A DNA stretch of 5,607 nt from Actinomycetes bacterium (GTDB taxonomy: Bacteria > Actinomycetota > CADDZG01 > JAHWKV01): NCBI GenBank assembly GCA_029263035.1, contig JAJCYF010000227.1:1-5607 (forward strand), given 5' to 3'. The translations under genes and the position numbers were made by a program. This document shows positions 5,441 through 5,607 of the stretch, piece by piece (the first letter of the stretch is position 1; each line of letters begins with the position of its first letter). Under the pieces are notes generated by a model. That model saw nothing but the letters and a program-made list of their open reading frames with translations. It was not told the origin of the DNA and made no database searches.

Positions 5441-5607
5441 CCGCCGCCGTGGAACTTGCGGAGGTGGTCGTTGTAGCGAGTCTCCAGGAGGGCCGTCTTC
5501 TGCTCGACCGCAGTGATCTTGGAGGTCACCGAGTTGGCTTTGGTGGTGGCTGCGCCCACCTGACCCGACAGCGCGTCTATCTTCTTGCGCAGCTCGGCGT
5601 CGGCGCC
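5437..5607 (-). CDS. C-terminal end of a coiled-coil-like protein (start outside window)
   Basis: On the minus strand one frame is open from the window edge to a TGA at 5439-5437. It encodes 56 residues and lacks a start in the window. The sequence is rich in Ala, Lys, Glu, Thr and Leu and lacks prolines. Hydrophobic residues fall at roughly heptad spacing (ELRKKIDALSGQV, then SVTSKITAVEQKTALLETRY), which suggests a coiled coil, ending in a short basic KFHGGG tail. The TGA overlaps the kinase ATG in an ATGA, so this gene lies directly upstream in the same operon. No family can be named from this fragment; a scaffold or partner of the kinase is only a guess. Coding is supported by the overlap, the open frame, and G/C-rich third positions. 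Confidence 0.7.
   Translation of the reverse strand, partial: GADAELRKKIDALSGQVGAATTKANSVTSKITAVEQKTALLETRYNDHLRKFHGGG

Noticed and set aside
3890..5476. Plus-strand frames of 245 and 233 residues opposite the kinase (3890-4627, 4775-5476)
   Set aside because: They are antisense shadows of a kinase with all catalytic motifs intact, and have no ribosome binding site or domain pattern of their own.

Overview
The window reads as chromosomal DNA of a high-GC bacterium, most likely an actinobacterium. The evidence is strongly G/C-biased third codon positions, a TTG start behind a strong Shine-Dalgarno sequence, a transmembrane PknB-type Ser/Thr kinase with four PASTA domains, a DUF6194-like protein, and a PadR/HAAS/RDD gene pair. 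No species can be named from the sequence, and I see no tRNA, rRNA, CRISPR array or insertion sequence.

Layout. (a) 1-848, plus strand: the C-terminal end of a membrane protein whose tail carries five tandem Pro/Ala/Glu-rich repeats, followed 5 bp later by a small Nudix hydrolase. (b) 898-1932, plus: an exported, membrane-anchored D-alanyl-D-alanine carboxypeptidase (PBP5/S11 family) with all three active-site motifs. A 10-bp-stem hairpin lies in the convergent gap at 1933-1994. (c) 1995-3061, minus: a PadR-type repressor gene overlapping by 4 bp (ATGA) a gene for a HAAS-like plus RDD membrane protein. (d) 3062-3159: a divergent control region centred on a perfect 14-bp inverted repeat with a 3-nt spacer. 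The repeat overlaps plausible promoters in both directions. (e) 3160-3609, plus: a DUF6194-family protein of unknown function. (f) 3647-5440, minus: the PASTA kinase. (g) 5437-5607, minus: the 3' end of a coiled-coil-like gene, running off the window edge and overlapping the kinase start by ATGA.

How the parts relate. Two themes can be supported. The first is cell-wall biology: the carboxypeptidase trims peptidoglycan stem peptides outside the membrane, and PASTA kinases are known sensors of muropeptides or lipid II. The two genes are about 2 kb apart on opposite strands, so no operon link is implied. The second is a self-contained regulatory module, with PadR, its probable membrane partner and a divergent DUF6194 gene sharing one operator. 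This module is the most interesting part of the window. The individual families are known; the particular arrangement is what deserves checking.
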